Shown here: one piece after another, positions 1-8,070 of the stretch
Position numbering within the stretch: the stretch's first letter is position 1
Layout of the letters: the number at the start of each line of letters is the position of its first letter
NCBI GenBank assembly: GCA_046760105.1
Contig: JBHIDJ010000004.1
Span: 1 to 64,000 of the forward strand
Direction: 5' to 3'
DNA: 64,000 bases
Source: JBHIDJ01 sp046760105
Lineage (GTDB): Bacteria > Pseudomonadota > Gammaproteobacteria > Acidiferrobacterales > SPGG2
Made by a program: the position numbers and the translations under genes
The notes under the pieces: model-generated
What the model saw: the letters and a program-made list of their open reading frames with translations, nothing else
Database searches by the model: none
Told to the model about the DNA's origin: nothing

Positions 1-174
1 GAAATCATATTTAAGTCGCCGCTGGAACGTTTTCCTACCGACAACCCAGCCTCAGATGCGGCGCGGATGAATCTTGAGATCGAACAAGGCGTGCGCGAAA
101 TGCCCGAACAGTACTTCTGGATGCACAAGCGCTTCAAGACTCGTCCGCCTGGCGAGCCGAGTTTCTATGCTTAA
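1..174 (+). CDS. C-terminal end of an LpxL/LpxM-type lipid A acyltransferase (partial)
   Basis: The open frame entering from base 1 ends in TAA at 172-174 and encodes the last 57 residues of a late lipid A acyltransferase, which transfers a fatty acyl chain from acyl-ACP onto Kdo2-lipid A at the inner membrane. Seen: a stretch reading MPEQYFWMHKRFKTRPPGE close to the end, which is the characteristic C-terminal signature of the HtrB/MsbB (LpxL/LpxM) family, preceded by a typical FPTDN segment. The HX4D catalytic part lies outside the window, so lauroyl versus myristoyl specificity cannot be decided. Its stop codon overlaps the start of the phosphatase gene, suggesting translational coupling. 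Confidence 0.9.
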   Translation, partial: EIIFKSPLERFPTDNPASDAARMNLEIEQGVREMPEQYFWMHKRFKTRPPGEPSFYA

Positions 175-691
175 TGCGTCAAGCGGTCCAGAGATCATCA
201 TTGCCTCACGCATCGAGGCAGAGGGATTGTTGATATCATCGGAGATTGGTGCGGATATAAAACATGTGATCTCCATTGGTGCGCCTGGCGACAAAACACC
301 TGCGGGTTTTGAACGAAGGCTTTCCCGTATCCGGCTCGACTTTCATGATGTTACGGTCGACACTGCTTTTGAATTCGGTCCCAGCAGCAGGCATGTTAAG
401 AGCGTTATCGATTTTGCGCGCGCGATCGAATACCAAGGTGGGAGGCTCCTGATTCACTGTGAAGCTGGTATATCGCGTTCAAGTGCGGCGGCGCTTACCG
501 TCTTCGCGGTCTGGTTGGGTGTCGGCAAGGAAGACGAGGCTGTAGCGAAGGTGTATGCGGTGCGACCCGAGGCCTGGCCGAATAGCCTTTTCGTCGAGCT
601 CGCAGATCAGTTACTTTCGCGTGACGGCACCCTGTTGGACGCGCTGAGGAAGGTGCAGGAAGAAAAATACCGTCAATACTTCTTCCTTTGA
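167..691 (+). CDS. Dual-specificity/tyrosine phosphatase-like protein
   Basis: A 174-residue cytosolic protein with the cysteine phosphatase P-loop HCEAGISRSS (Cys98, Arg104), which forms the phosphocysteine intermediate and binds phosphate. Two aspartates near residues 58-61 are candidates for the general acid. The frame is open upstream to about 74, but that part overlaps the acyltransferase coding sequence; the ATG at 167, overlapping the acyltransferase stop, is preferred. Family knowledge: such small phosphatases act on phosphotyrosine or other phosphoesters; the substrate here is unknown. The overlap with a lipid A gene hints at an envelope role, but that is inference only. Confidence 0.8.
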   Translation: MLNASSGPEIIIASRIEAEGLLISSEIGADIKHVISIGAPGDKTPAGFERRLSRIRLDFHDVTVDTAFEFGPSSRHVKSVIDFARAIEYQGGRLLIHCEAGISRSSAAALTVFAVWLGVGKEDEAVAKVYAVRPEAWPNSLFVELADQLLSRDGTLLDALRKVQEEKYRQYFFL

Positions 692-693
692 TC

Positions 694-846
694 TGGGGTG
701 TCGAAGTATGTAGGTTCAAGGACCAAATAGTGAAGAGGCTTCGCGAAATCTCTTTTGAAGTGTTGGCCGAGTTGGGGAGTGGTGGCCTGTTGGCTGCGCA
801 GGTGCATGAGTCATACGTGAGCTTTCTAAGGAAAGCGACGACCTAG
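694..846 (+). pseudogene. Remnant of a TRAP-transporter solute-binding protein (DctP-like C-terminus)
   Basis: Directly after the phosphatase stop there is an open frame ending in TAG at 844-846 that reads like the last 50 residues of a DctP-family receptor: a GVEVCRF strand, then a helix KRLREISFEVLAEL, then VHESYVSFLRKA. DctP proteins are periplasmic binding proteins of TRAP transporters and end in this pattern. There is no start codon with a ribosome site and nothing DctP-like upstream, because the phosphatase occupies that place. I read it as a truncated leftover. The match rests on pattern memory only. Confidence 0.45.
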
Positions 847-942
847 GCGCCAAATGGCGAACACGGCTTTGTGAGCATGTGGACAGTGGCTTAGGTCGGA
901 TAACCAGCGAAGACGGGACGCGCATGATAGCCGTTTTTTAGG

Positions 943-1575
943 TTAAGTCGTGTTTCCCCATAGCTCGTTTAGGCGCCGATCTCGACCACAACCGTAGCGA
1001 TAGATTTTGTAACGAATAGGGTTTTTGTGATGGTAATCCTGGTGATAATCCTCTGCGACGTAAAAGTCTGACGCCATGGTGATCTCGGTAACAATCGGCT
1101 CTTTGAATGGCTTAGATTTCTCCAGTTCGCGTTTCGACTCCTGGGCGAAACGTTTCTGCATTTCGTTGTGGTAAAAGATCGCACTGCGATATTGGCTGCC
1201 CGTATCGCAGAATTGTTTGTTCGGCGTGGTGGGATCGATATTACGCCAGAAGATTCTTAGTAACTCTTCATAACTAACCTTCTCGGGGTCGTATACGACC
1301 TGCACCGCCTCGGCGTGGCCTGTGCTGCCTGCCGATACTTCCTTATACGTCGGACTCTTCTTACGACCGCCTATGTAGCCGGACGTCGTAGACACGATGC
1401 CCTCGACTTCGTCAAACGCGTGTTCCACGCACCAGAAGCAGCCGCCTGCGAACGTTGCGGTTTCTAAGCCTTCGTGGCTGGTGGCTTTGTCCGTGCCGCC
1501 TTGGGCACTGCCAAACGCACTCAGCGCGAGCAAACTGACGATCAGGGATATACCCAAAAACGTATGTGTTTTCAT
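943..1575 (-). CDS. msrA: Peptide methionine sulfoxide reductase MsrA, exported
   Basis: Reduces methionine S-sulfoxide in proteins. The GCFWC motif (catalytic Cys46) and the downstream family blocks for substrate binding (YIGG, TGHAEAV, GTGSQYRS-like) are all visible, with a C-terminal YGCG cysteine that can act in resolving the disulfide. The ATG at 1575 was chosen because it follows a GA-rich ribosome site and begins a hydrophobic signal peptide of about 24 residues ending near FGSAQG; the longer frame to 1656 adds nothing family-like. The signal peptide implies a periplasmic role in repairing oxidised envelope proteins. It stands alone, divergent from the membrane gene at 1669. Confidence 0.93.
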   Translation of the reverse strand: MKTHTFLGISLIVSLLALSAFGSAQGGTDKATSHEGLETATFAGGCFWCVEHAFDEVEGIVSTTSGYIGGRKKSPTYKEVSAGSTGHAEAVQVVYDPEKVSYEELLRIFWRNIDPTTPNKQFCDTGSQYRSAIFYHNEMQKRFAQESKRELEKSKPFKEPIVTEITMASDFYVAEDYHQDYHHKNPIRYKIYRYGCGRDRRLNELWGNTT

Positions 1576-1668
1576 TACCCTCACCCTCTTGTTCGGATAC
1601 CCTACGTCTGAGACCGGGTTTTGCCCGTTTTGTTCTGACGCGTCACAAATGGCCACAGGAGACCAGGA

Positions 1669-2366
1669 ATGAGTGAAAATAATGTTGCCAGCTTAGGAGG
1701 AATAGCCTCGATCCTCGTCGGCGTATCGTACATCGCCGCTGCGTCGCTGCCAGCTTGATGCCGCCCGAACTCCAGGCGGACCCCAGCGTTACGCCGCATG
1801 AGTTCTGGGTGGTTTTGTCGCAAAACCCAACAGCGCACCTTGCCTTACATTGGGCGTGGGCCGCCGGCGGCATTATCGGCCTGGCAGCGGTTCCAGCGAT
1901 TTCTCAGCTGGTCCGCGCTGGCAACGAAGGGTGGGTACACTGGGGAAGCGCGCTTGCTTACCTCGGGTTCGCAGTAAACGCGAGGAGCCACTTCATGGAG
2001 GTCGCATTCGATCGCAAGATTATACCGATATATTTACAAAGCGATCCCGCGACGCAGAAGGCGGTGCACGTTGTGGCTGGCCTCGCACTTGATATTCCGG
2101 ATGGGTTGATTACTTACGGGGGTATCGGTCTGTGGGTGTTCGTTGTCAGTGTGCTGGCGTTGCGTACGCGGATACTACCAAGGCTCCTGTGTTACGTGGG
2201 CATCCTCACGGCGATCTCGTACTGGCTGGGTGTCGTCGGTTACACCTTCCTAATCCAGCCGTTGGTTGTGATTTCCATAGGTTTGGGTGGTCTGATCTTG
2301 GCACCCATCTGGTATATATGGATCGGGTTAAGATCGCGCTCGGCAGGTCAAACGCAGCAATCGTGA
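1669..2366 (+). CDS. Multi-spanning membrane protein, DUF4386-like, split by a frameshift at 1756-1758
   Basis: Two frames together make one plausible membrane protein. Frame one starts at the ATG at 1669 after an AGGAG-type site, encodes MSENNVASLGGIASILVGV plus a hydrophobic stretch, and stops at TGA 1756-1758. Frame two continues from the overlapping ATG at 1758 through about five further membrane segments to 2366 (202 residues). The short first frame looks like the expected first transmembrane helix of this kind of protein, so the break is probably a one-base indel, a sequencing error or, less likely, coupled translation. Function unknown. DUF4386 is a suggestion from the overall look, not a firm assignment. 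Confidence 0.6.
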
Positions 2367-2488
2367 CATCCTTTTACAACACAATCCGTAAACTACGAAC
2401 GCCGTTCGTGCAGGAACTTCTGACAGGGTCTTAAAGCGGTACCGCAAGACCGGGTACAATTTTCGGCAGTTAAGTGTGTAGTCAGACC

Positions 2489-3289
2489 ATGCGCAACGAT
2501 AATAATACTTTCGCCGTTGTAACTGGAGCTGGATCCGGTATCGGCCGCGCCGTTGCGATCGAGCTTAGCAAGGACGCAGTTACCGTGTTAGCCGTTGGAC
2601 GGCGAGCAGCACCACTGGAAGAAACAGCAGCAATGGCGCCCGGCAAAGTACTGACACTGGGCGCCGATGTGGGAACGGAATCAGGCCGTTCGACGATTGT
2701 TAAAACGTTTGGCGAGTGCACAAAAGTAAAATATCTAGTGCACGCGGCTGGTATCTTTCCGATTGAGCGCTTGACGGACATTACCGCGGCTTCGTGGCGA
2801 CAAGCTATGGCCACCAATCTCGATGCGCGATTGTTTCTAACCCAAGCGTTAATTCCAAAGCTGACTGACGGCGGGCGCGTGCTTTTTGTCGGCTCGATGT
2901 CCGCGAGCAAAGCGCGGAAGGGCTCCACCGCCTATTGTACATCGCTAGCCGCTTCTTTCATGTTGCACCAATGCCTAAAACTCGAACTAGCCGATCGAGA
3001 CATACGGGTGACGAGCGCGATCCCCGGGCCGGTAAATACGACCATGCTGCAGCATGGAATGGCCGCAGATTCCGATGTGTTTCCCGACAGCACCGAATAC
3101 GATGGCCTACGTCGGGCGGGAAAACTCATCGAGCCCACAACCGTCGCTCGCTTTTACCGATGGTTACTCACCAAGACTGACGATGAAATTTACACTGCTC
3201 ATCAGTGGGATATCCGCGATGAGAGCCACCATAAGGCGTGGTTGGCCACGGGCGCATTGTACGCTGGGGGTGCTAGACGCGGGCAGTGA
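2489..3289 (+). CDS. Short-chain dehydrogenase/reductase family protein lacking the catalytic lysine
   Basis: A Rossmann-fold SDR of 266 residues. Seen: the TGAGSGIG dinucleotide-binding turn (residues 12-19), the HAAG turn, the structural Asn110, Ser136 and Tyr149. The YxxxK motif is changed: after Tyr149 the sequence is CTSL, so the lysine position (153) is leucine. Classical SDRs need this lysine to lower the tyrosine pKa and hold the nicotinamide ribose, so normal oxidoreductase activity is doubtful. The start at ATG 2489 is preferred over GTG 2474. An SMR exporter gene follows 42 bp downstream and may be co-transcribed. Substrate unknown. Confidence 0.85.
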   Translation: MRNDNNTFAVVTGAGSGIGRAVAIELSKDAVTVLAVGRRAAPLEETAAMAPGKVLTLGADVGTESGRSTIVKTFGECTKVKYLVHAAGIFPIERLTDITAASWRQAMATNLDARLFLTQALIPKLTDGGRVLFVGSMSASKARKGSTAYCTSLAASFMLHQCLKLELADRDIRVTSAIPGPVNTTMLQHGMAADSDVFPDSTEYDGLRRAGKLIEPTTVARFYRWLLTKTDDEIYTAHQWDIRDESHHKAWLATGALYAGGARRGQ

Positions 3290-3331
3290 GAACCGCAAGA
3301 GAACGTATCCGAGCCGTTTGAGAGGGGCAAT

Positions 3332-3661
3332 ATGATGCAAAGCTGGTTGTATTTGACAGGCGCGATTATTTTGGAAGTTGCAGGCACGACATCGATGAAG
3401 TTATCCGAGGGTTTTGCGAAGCTGGTTCCTTCGATATTGATTTTTGTCTTTTACGGTTTATCCTTCGTCGGCCTTACCCTCGCACTCAAAAAGATCGATG
3501 TCAGCATCGCCTACGCCATCTGGTCTGGTCTGGGCACGGCGCTGATCGCCGCCATCGGGTTTTTCTACTTCAAAGAACCTGTAACCACCATGAAGGTTGG
3601 AAGTATCGGCTTGATAATCATCGGGGTCATAGGTCTTCATGCGAGCGGCGTAGAGCACTGA
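3332..3661 (+). CDS. Small multidrug resistance (SMR) family exporter, EmrE/QacE-like
   Basis: A 109-residue protein with four hydrophobic helices, the standard SMR size. Helix 1 carries the essential glutamate in the context AIILEVAGTTSMK, equivalent to Glu14 of EmrE, which couples proton and substrate binding. The AYAIWSGLG segment in helix 3 is also typical. SMR proteins act as dual-topology dimers in the inner membrane, exporting cationic compounds. The guanidinium exporter branch of the family cannot be excluded from sequence alone, although WSGLG fits the Qac/EmrE branch better. Start: two adjacent ATGs (3332, 3335) follow a GAGAGGGG ribosome site. Probably in one transcript with the preceding SDR gene. 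Confidence 0.92.
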   Translation: MMQSWLYLTGAIILEVAGTTSMKLSEGFAKLVPSILIFVFYGLSFVGLTLALKKIDVSIAYAIWSGLGTALIAAIGFFYFKEPVTTMKVGSIGLIIIGVIGLHASGVEH

Positions 3662-3790
3662 TAGCCCGTGAGGTTTATCTTTCACTAAAATGGCAAGTGG
3701 TAAGGGTAGGTAAGTCAGTACTGACCCGTACCTGCAGTTTGGCTTACGCTAAGTAGCGCTGGTCTCGCATAGCCATGGAGGTTTTTAGAG

Positions 3791-4321
3791 ATGAGCTGGG
3801 GATTGGTGCGAGCAATTGTAGTCTTACCGGGTACGGTTGTCGTGCTCATTCCCGCAGCCATCCTATGGGCAAGCAGCAGGACGAAATATGCACCTGTGCT
3901 GGCAGCTCCGGCTGACCCCAGCTTGTGGATCGCATTGATGTTGGGTGGCATCGGATTAAGCTTGGGTGTCTGGACGGTTTTACTGTTCAAAAAATTTGGT
4001 GAGGGCACGCCCGCACCCTGGCAGCCGCCAAACAAGCTGGTGATACACGGTCCCTATCGTCATGTCAGAAACCCGATGATCACCAGTGTCGTGGTCGTGC
4101 TTCTTGCAGAAGCAATATTCTTCCAGTCCTGGCAAATTTTTCTATGGGCACTTTTTTTCTTGATCGGCAACATGATTTATTTTCCGCTTGTGGAGGAAAA
4201 GGGGTTGGAAACAAGATTTGGCGAGGACTACCGGATATACAAGGCCAACGTTCCTCGCTGGATCCCCAGACTACGGGGTTGGCCGGGCCCACAGGATAAT
4301 GAAAAATGCGGTCGCCATTGA
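3791..4321 (+). CDS. Isoprenylcysteine carboxyl methyltransferase-family membrane protein
   Basis: A 176-residue integral membrane methyltransferase of the ICMT/PEMT-like group. Seen: four to five hydrophobic segments and the C-terminal family signature GPYRHVRNPMI followed by EEKGLETRFGEDYRIYK, the SAM-binding half of the fold. Bacterial members methylate unknown small molecules, lipids or phenols, since bacteria lack prenylated CaaX proteins. The start at ATG 3791 follows a GGAGG-like site in the preceding bases. It stands alone between the SMR gene and the carbamoylase gene. Confidence 0.85.
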   Translation: MSWGLVRAIVVLPGTVVVLIPAAILWASSRTKYAPVLAAPADPSLWIALMLGGIGLSLGVWTVLLFKKFGEGTPAPWQPPNKLVIHGPYRHVRNPMITSVVVVLLAEAIFFQSWQIFLWALFFLIGNMIYFPLVEEKGLETRFGEDYRIYKANVPRWIPRLRGWPGPQDNEKCGRH

Positions 4322-4534
4322 GGCAATTGGGCGTGAGGAGAGCTCCGGATGAGTTTAGGAAATGAGTGAAATCACAGCAATCAGGATGCTAAGTGACGAT
4401 ATCGCGTGGTGTGTTTGGAATTGATGAGGTGGGTTACCATACGTGTGACGACTTGTCATCCATAAGCTATCAAGCGGCGACGGCGCTTCCCGCCAGGCCG
4501 CGCAGGCTATAGACGCTTGCAGAAAGGAGCACGT

Positions 4535-5476
4535 ATGGCCCGCATTCTCACCGTCGCGGCGGCACAGATGGGGCCAGTGGCTCGCAATGCTAGCCGCGCG
4601 GAGGTTGTTACTCGCTTGATCAACCTTTTGCGTGAGGCCCACGCCCGGGGAGCAAGGCTCGTGGTGTTTCCGGAGTTAGCCCTAACCACGTTCTTTCCAC
4701 GCTGGTATATCGAGAATGAAGACGAGCTGGATAGCTTTTATGAATCGAGAATGCCCAGCAAAGCCACTCAACCGTTGTTCGACACAGCGCGTGACTTGAA
4801 AGTCGGTTTCTATCTTGGATATGCCGAGATGTTTAGAGATGGGGCGGGTCGCAAACGACGGTGCAACACCTCGATTCTGGTCGACCGCGCCGGAGACATT
4901 GTCGGCAAGTATCGCAAGGTGCACTTACCCGGACATGCCGAGTACGAACCCCAACGCCCGTGGCAACATTTGGAAAAAAGATATTTTGAACCTGGCGATT
5001 TCGGCTTCCCTGTGTGGCGCACCGGGGGTGGCATCGTGGGCATGTGTATTTGCAATGATCGCCGTTGGCCGGAGACCTGGCGTTGCATGGGATTGCAGGG
5101 CGTGGAACTGGTGTTGCTCGGTTACAATACGCCTACGCAAAACGCGATCGCAGAGGAGGCAGAGCATCTGCGAATATTCCACAATCACTTATCGATGCAG
5201 GCCGGTGCTTACCAAAACGGCACGTGGGTCGTCGCTAGCGCGAAGGCGGGAGTCGAGGAAGGTGTGGCGATGATGGGGGGCAGCTGCATCATCGCGCCGA
5301 CTGGCGAGATGGTGGCGCTCGCAACCACGTTGGAGGACGAAGTCATCGCCGCACAGGCCGATCTGGATCGGGGTCGCTACATCAAGGAGACGGTCTTTAA
5401 GTTCCAGGATCATCGCCGCATTGAACATTACAAGATCATTACGGAGCAGACGGGTGTAGTGTTACCGCCGAAGTGA
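4535..5476 (+). CDS. N-carbamoyl-D-amino acid hydrolase-like nitrilase-superfamily enzyme
   Basis: A 313-residue carbon-nitrogen hydrolase with the full Glu-Lys-Cys triad: Glu47 in FPELAL, Lys128 in KYRKVHLPG and Cys173 in CICNDRRWPETWR. These residues and their spacing match N-carbamoyl-D-amino acid amidohydrolases (DCases), which release D-amino acids, CO2 and ammonia and usually complete hydantoin breakdown. No hydantoinase or racemase gene lies nearby, so another N-carbamoyl substrate, for example from pyrimidine turnover, is possible. The ATG at 4535 sits behind a strong AAAGGAG site; an in-frame ATG at 4517 has none. Cytosolic. Confidence 0.88.
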   Translation: MARILTVAAAQMGPVARNASRAEVVTRLINLLREAHARGARLVVFPELALTTFFPRWYIENEDELDSFYESRMPSKATQPLFDTARDLKVGFYLGYAEMFRDGAGRKRRCNTSILVDRAGDIVGKYRKVHLPGHAEYEPQRPWQHLEKRYFEPGDFGFPVWRTGGGIVGMCICNDRRWPETWRCMGLQGVELVLLGYNTPTQNAIAEEAEHLRIFHNHLSMQAGAYQNGTWVVASAKAGVEEGVAMMGGSCIIAPTGEMVALATTLEDEVIAAQADLDRGRYIKETVFKFQDHRRIEHYKIITEQTGVVLPPK

Positions 5477-5625
5477 GCGGGACCCGGGCCTCCATGGCGA
5501 GGACCACCGGGTGTGCGGTTCGACATCCTTTGTACAGGGGTGCAGAATAGGTTTTTGAAGTCTTTGTAACCCAACAGGCAGTGTTAGCATGCCTCTAATG
5601 CACGTGACTCTGGTGACTAAATATC

Positions 5626-6324
5626 ATGGCGCTAGCATCCGACCAGTGGCACATCGGCGACCGTAAATCGGAAGTCGGTGCCGTGGAGACAACCGGCCTG
5701 CTACACCGTTACCTGCTGGTATTGCGCTTTGCGCTGGTTAACATCGTCGCCGTCGGATTGCTGGTTGCCGTCTTGCTGCAAGGCTGGCTAGAGGGCGCAT
5801 TCGTCGACTATACCATGTGGCTGTCGCTGGGTATCTTCGGTGTTTTCCTGTTCGGGATGATCCTTTGCGGGGCTAAGATCTGGCGTACAAGCATCGACCT
5901 CAACGACGTTAGAGCGGGTGCACCTCGAGCCGCATCCAGGGCGGGCAAATATCTTGCGGCCGTCCATGACTACTCGGCGGAGAGTCGTTCCATTATCGCC
6001 AATTCATTGCGCCTGCGAATGAATAACTACATCTCAATCGTACGGCAGCTCGCTAACACACTGGTCTTTCTCGGGCTGGTGGGGACGGTGATCGGTTTTA
6101 TCGTTGCGCTGTCTGGAGTAAATCCGGAACTATCCGCAACGGTGGAGAATATCGCGCCGATGGTGGCAACTCTGATCAAGGGTATGTCAATAGCCTTGTA
6201 TACCACCTTGATCGGCGCCGTGCTTCACGTATGGCTAATGGTTAATCATGGCATTCTCGTTACTGGCACGGTACATCTGTTTAACGCCATCGTGGAACTA
6301 GGGGAGCGCCGTGTGGGAAGTTGA
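5626..6324 (+). CDS. MotA/TolQ/ExbB-family proton channel subunit of an unassigned three-gene cassette
   Basis: 232 residues with membrane segments near 30-52, 62-83, 142-165 and 178-202. The third segment (LANTLVFLGLVGTVIGF) and the fourth, with its ATLIKGMSIALYTTLIGA block, are the conserved pore helices of TolQ/ExbB/MotA proteins, which form pentamers that turn proton flow into work on an outer-membrane or periplasmic partner. The gene overlaps the next one, whose first helix looks like an ExbD/TolR helix, so the pair should be stator plus coupler. No tonB, tolA, pal or flagellar gene is nearby, so the cargo is unknown. Confidence 0.85.
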   Translation: MALASDQWHIGDRKSEVGAVETTGLLHRYLLVLRFALVNIVAVGLLVAVLLQGWLEGAFVDYTMWLSLGIFGVFLFGMILCGAKIWRTSIDLNDVRAGAPRAASRAGKYLAAVHDYSAESRSIIANSLRLRMNNYISIVRQLANTLVFLGLVGTVIGFIVALSGVNPELSATVENIAPMVATLIKGMSIALYTTLIGAVLHVWLMVNHGILVTGTVHLFNAIVELGERRVGS

Positions 6325-6910
6325 CGAGTTCGAAGGCGACGCGGCGGGGACAGTATTCCGCGATGTACTCATGTTAGCGCTCGTGGGGTTCGTGGCGATG
6401 GTGATCATGCTGTTGCCACATTTGAGCAAAACCAAGCAGGAAAGCAAAGACCATCGGGCGCCTGGTAACGTCGTCGTCGAAATGCACTGGCCCGACGCTC
6501 TGCCGGTGGATGTTGACCTCTGGGTACAGGCACCGGGCGACGTACCGGTGGGCTTTTTCAACCAACACAGCCATTTTTTCAGTTTGTTGCGTGATGATCT
6601 CGGACTAGAGGAAGACCCCAGCGGGCGAAACTACGAGGTCTCCTACAGCCGCGGCATTCCTGCCGGCGAATACATTGCCAACGTGCATATGTACGGTCCG
6701 TTGCCAGCCGGGGTGACCGTCCCCGTTACGATCGTAATCAGCGTGCGGCAGAAGTACGACGACTTGAGGCAGATACTTCAGACAAAGGTGGAACTCAGGC
6801 GCCGCAACCAAGAAGAAACCGCATTTCGGTTTAAGCTGGACGAGCGCGGTGAACTGCTGTCGGGCAGCGTGACGACACTAAGGCGTCGGCTAGTGACCGC
6901 GTCATCGTAA
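6311..6910 (+). CDS. ExbD-like single-helix membrane protein with a DUF2135-like periplasmic domain
   Basis: 199 residues starting at a GTG that overlaps the previous gene by 14 bp. Residues about 17-40 form one transmembrane helix beginning FRDVLMLALVG; the aspartate at its cytoplasmic edge is where ExbD/TolR carry their essential proton-binding Asp. The rest is periplasmic. Instead of the usual short ExbD domain it contains a beta-rich region with DVDLWVQAPG and PAGEYIANVHMYG, which resembles the DUF2135 / YfaP-type beta-sandwich (DVDL...P...GTY.V.V..Y). This is a resemblance by eye. The role is probably to couple the ExbB-like channel to an unknown periplasmic partner. Confidence 0.7.
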   Translation: MWEVDEFEGDAAGTVFRDVLMLALVGFVAMVIMLLPHLSKTKQESKDHRAPGNVVVEMHWPDALPVDVDLWVQAPGDVPVGFFNQHSHFFSLLRDDLGLEEDPSGRNYEVSYSRGIPAGEYIANVHMYGPLPAGVTVPVTIVISVRQKYDDLRQILQTKVELRRRNQEETAFRFKLDERGELLSGSVTTLRRRLVTASS

Positions 6911-6917
6911 ATTAAAT

Positions 6918-7436
6918 ATGGATACATTGATACTGCTGTTCGCCGCTTCGATTGGCGTCGCCGCGCTACTCGCGGCGTTAGCGATCTGGGCACCGCGGGC
7001 AACGCTATTACGTGCCACCGCGGTCGCGTTAACGGCGCTTTTTATTCCGCTCGCCTATCTCGGTTTGACCGAGATCTTGAGTCAGCCGAAACCCATGGAG
7101 CACGAGTGGTTCAAACGCCACGTGGATGAGGCCACGGTACTCGGCGTGAGTCTCGATGAAGGAAAAGCGATATATCTGTGGCTCAGACTCGATCGTTCGC
7201 TCGAGCCACGTTATTACAAGCTGCCTTGGCGGACGCGGTTGGCCGAGAAGCTACAAAACCTGATCGACGAGGCCATTGAAGAAAACGCCATGGTGAAGAT
7301 AAAGAACCCGTTTTCTCGCAAATCCTTTGATGACCTGGGAGATCTTAACGTCGAGATCATTCTACCACCACCGCCCCCGCAAAAGCTGCCACCACCACCA
7401 CCACGATTGTTTAATCCAAGAGAACATAACGTCTGA
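6918..7436 (+). CDS. Third protein of the ExbB-like cassette: two membrane helices and a proline-rich tail
   Basis: 172 residues, beginning seven bases after the previous stop and so in the same operon. Two hydrophobic helices (about 4-24 and 32-53) are followed by a charged globular region and a C-terminal tail with two runs of five prolines (PPPPPQKLPPPPPRLF). I do not recognise the family. Proline-rich stretches in TonB span the periplasm, but here the two-helix topology would place the tail in the cytoplasm if the N-terminus is inside. It is most likely an accessory part of the same complex as the two upstream genes. Confidence 0.7.
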   Translation: MDTLILLFAASIGVAALLAALAIWAPRATLLRATAVALTALFIPLAYLGLTEILSQPKPMEHEWFKRHVDEATVLGVSLDEGKAIYLWLRLDRSLEPRYYKLPWRTRLAEKLQNLIDEAIEENAMVKIKNPFSRKSFDDLGDLNVEIILPPPPPQKLPPPPPRLFNPREHNV

Positions 7437-7529
7437 ACGCGAGCAAAGGTATCGCCTTTGTGCTAGGCGATCATTACAACCTTCTGTAATCGTGTCTTGC
7501 TATCCCAAGGTTCTCGTTTGATAAGAACA

Positions 7530-7919
7530 ATGGCTCGGAGAGTCTACGATACAGGTGGCGCCAGTGACGAGGAAGTAAGCGATATCCTCGAGTTACTGAC
7601 AGCGAACAACATTCCGCATTATGAGACGCCAGCGGGCGTCTTCGGTCTCACGCCCGGCGCCATCTGGGTGACACGAGAAGCTGACTATCAAGCAGCTCGA
7701 AGGTTGATTGAGGATTATGATCGCTCTCGGGCAGAGCGCGTGCGCGAAGAGTACGCCAAGCGTGCAGTCGCGCAAGGGAGAACTAGCTTGAGTGCGCGCC
7801 TCTCCAATGTTCGGAGACAAGTCGCACAAAACCCACGCAACGTTTTGCTGTATATAGTCATAATCATCTTTCTAATACTGATCCATTGGCTCTTTTACAG
7901 GACAATTTGGCAGTTGTAA
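7530..7919 (+). CDS. DUF6164-type small membrane protein
   Basis: 129 residues. The N-terminal 60 residues (DEEVSDILELLTANNIPHYETPAGVFGLTPGAIWV...ARRLIEDYDRSRAERVREEY) form a DUF2007-like ferredoxin-fold domain followed by a charged helix, and the C-terminus ends in one transmembrane helix (LLYIVIIIFLILIHWLFY). This combination matches the uncharacterised DUF6164 family of gammaproteobacteria. ATG 7530 was chosen because the family normally starts with MA followed by the first strand; an in-frame TTG lies at 7497. Function unknown; the domain probably faces the cytoplasm, tethered to the inner membrane. Confidence 0.75.
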   Translation: MARRVYDTGGASDEEVSDILELLTANNIPHYETPAGVFGLTPGAIWVTREADYQAARRLIEDYDRSRAERVREEYAKRAVAQGRTSLSARLSNVRRQVAQNPRNVLLYIVIIIFLILIHWLFYRTIWQL

Positions 7920-8070
7920 CGCCATATTGCCGACCAACAAGCCGCCGGTATCGCCGATGTGAGACCTCAACATGGCACGGAATGGCTTGAGCCTTACCCC
8001 TCTCTAACCCCCAGCTGTTTCGTTGCCGTCGTTGTGAGCGGCTCACCACGTTTTGTTGCCGAGTGCTAAG

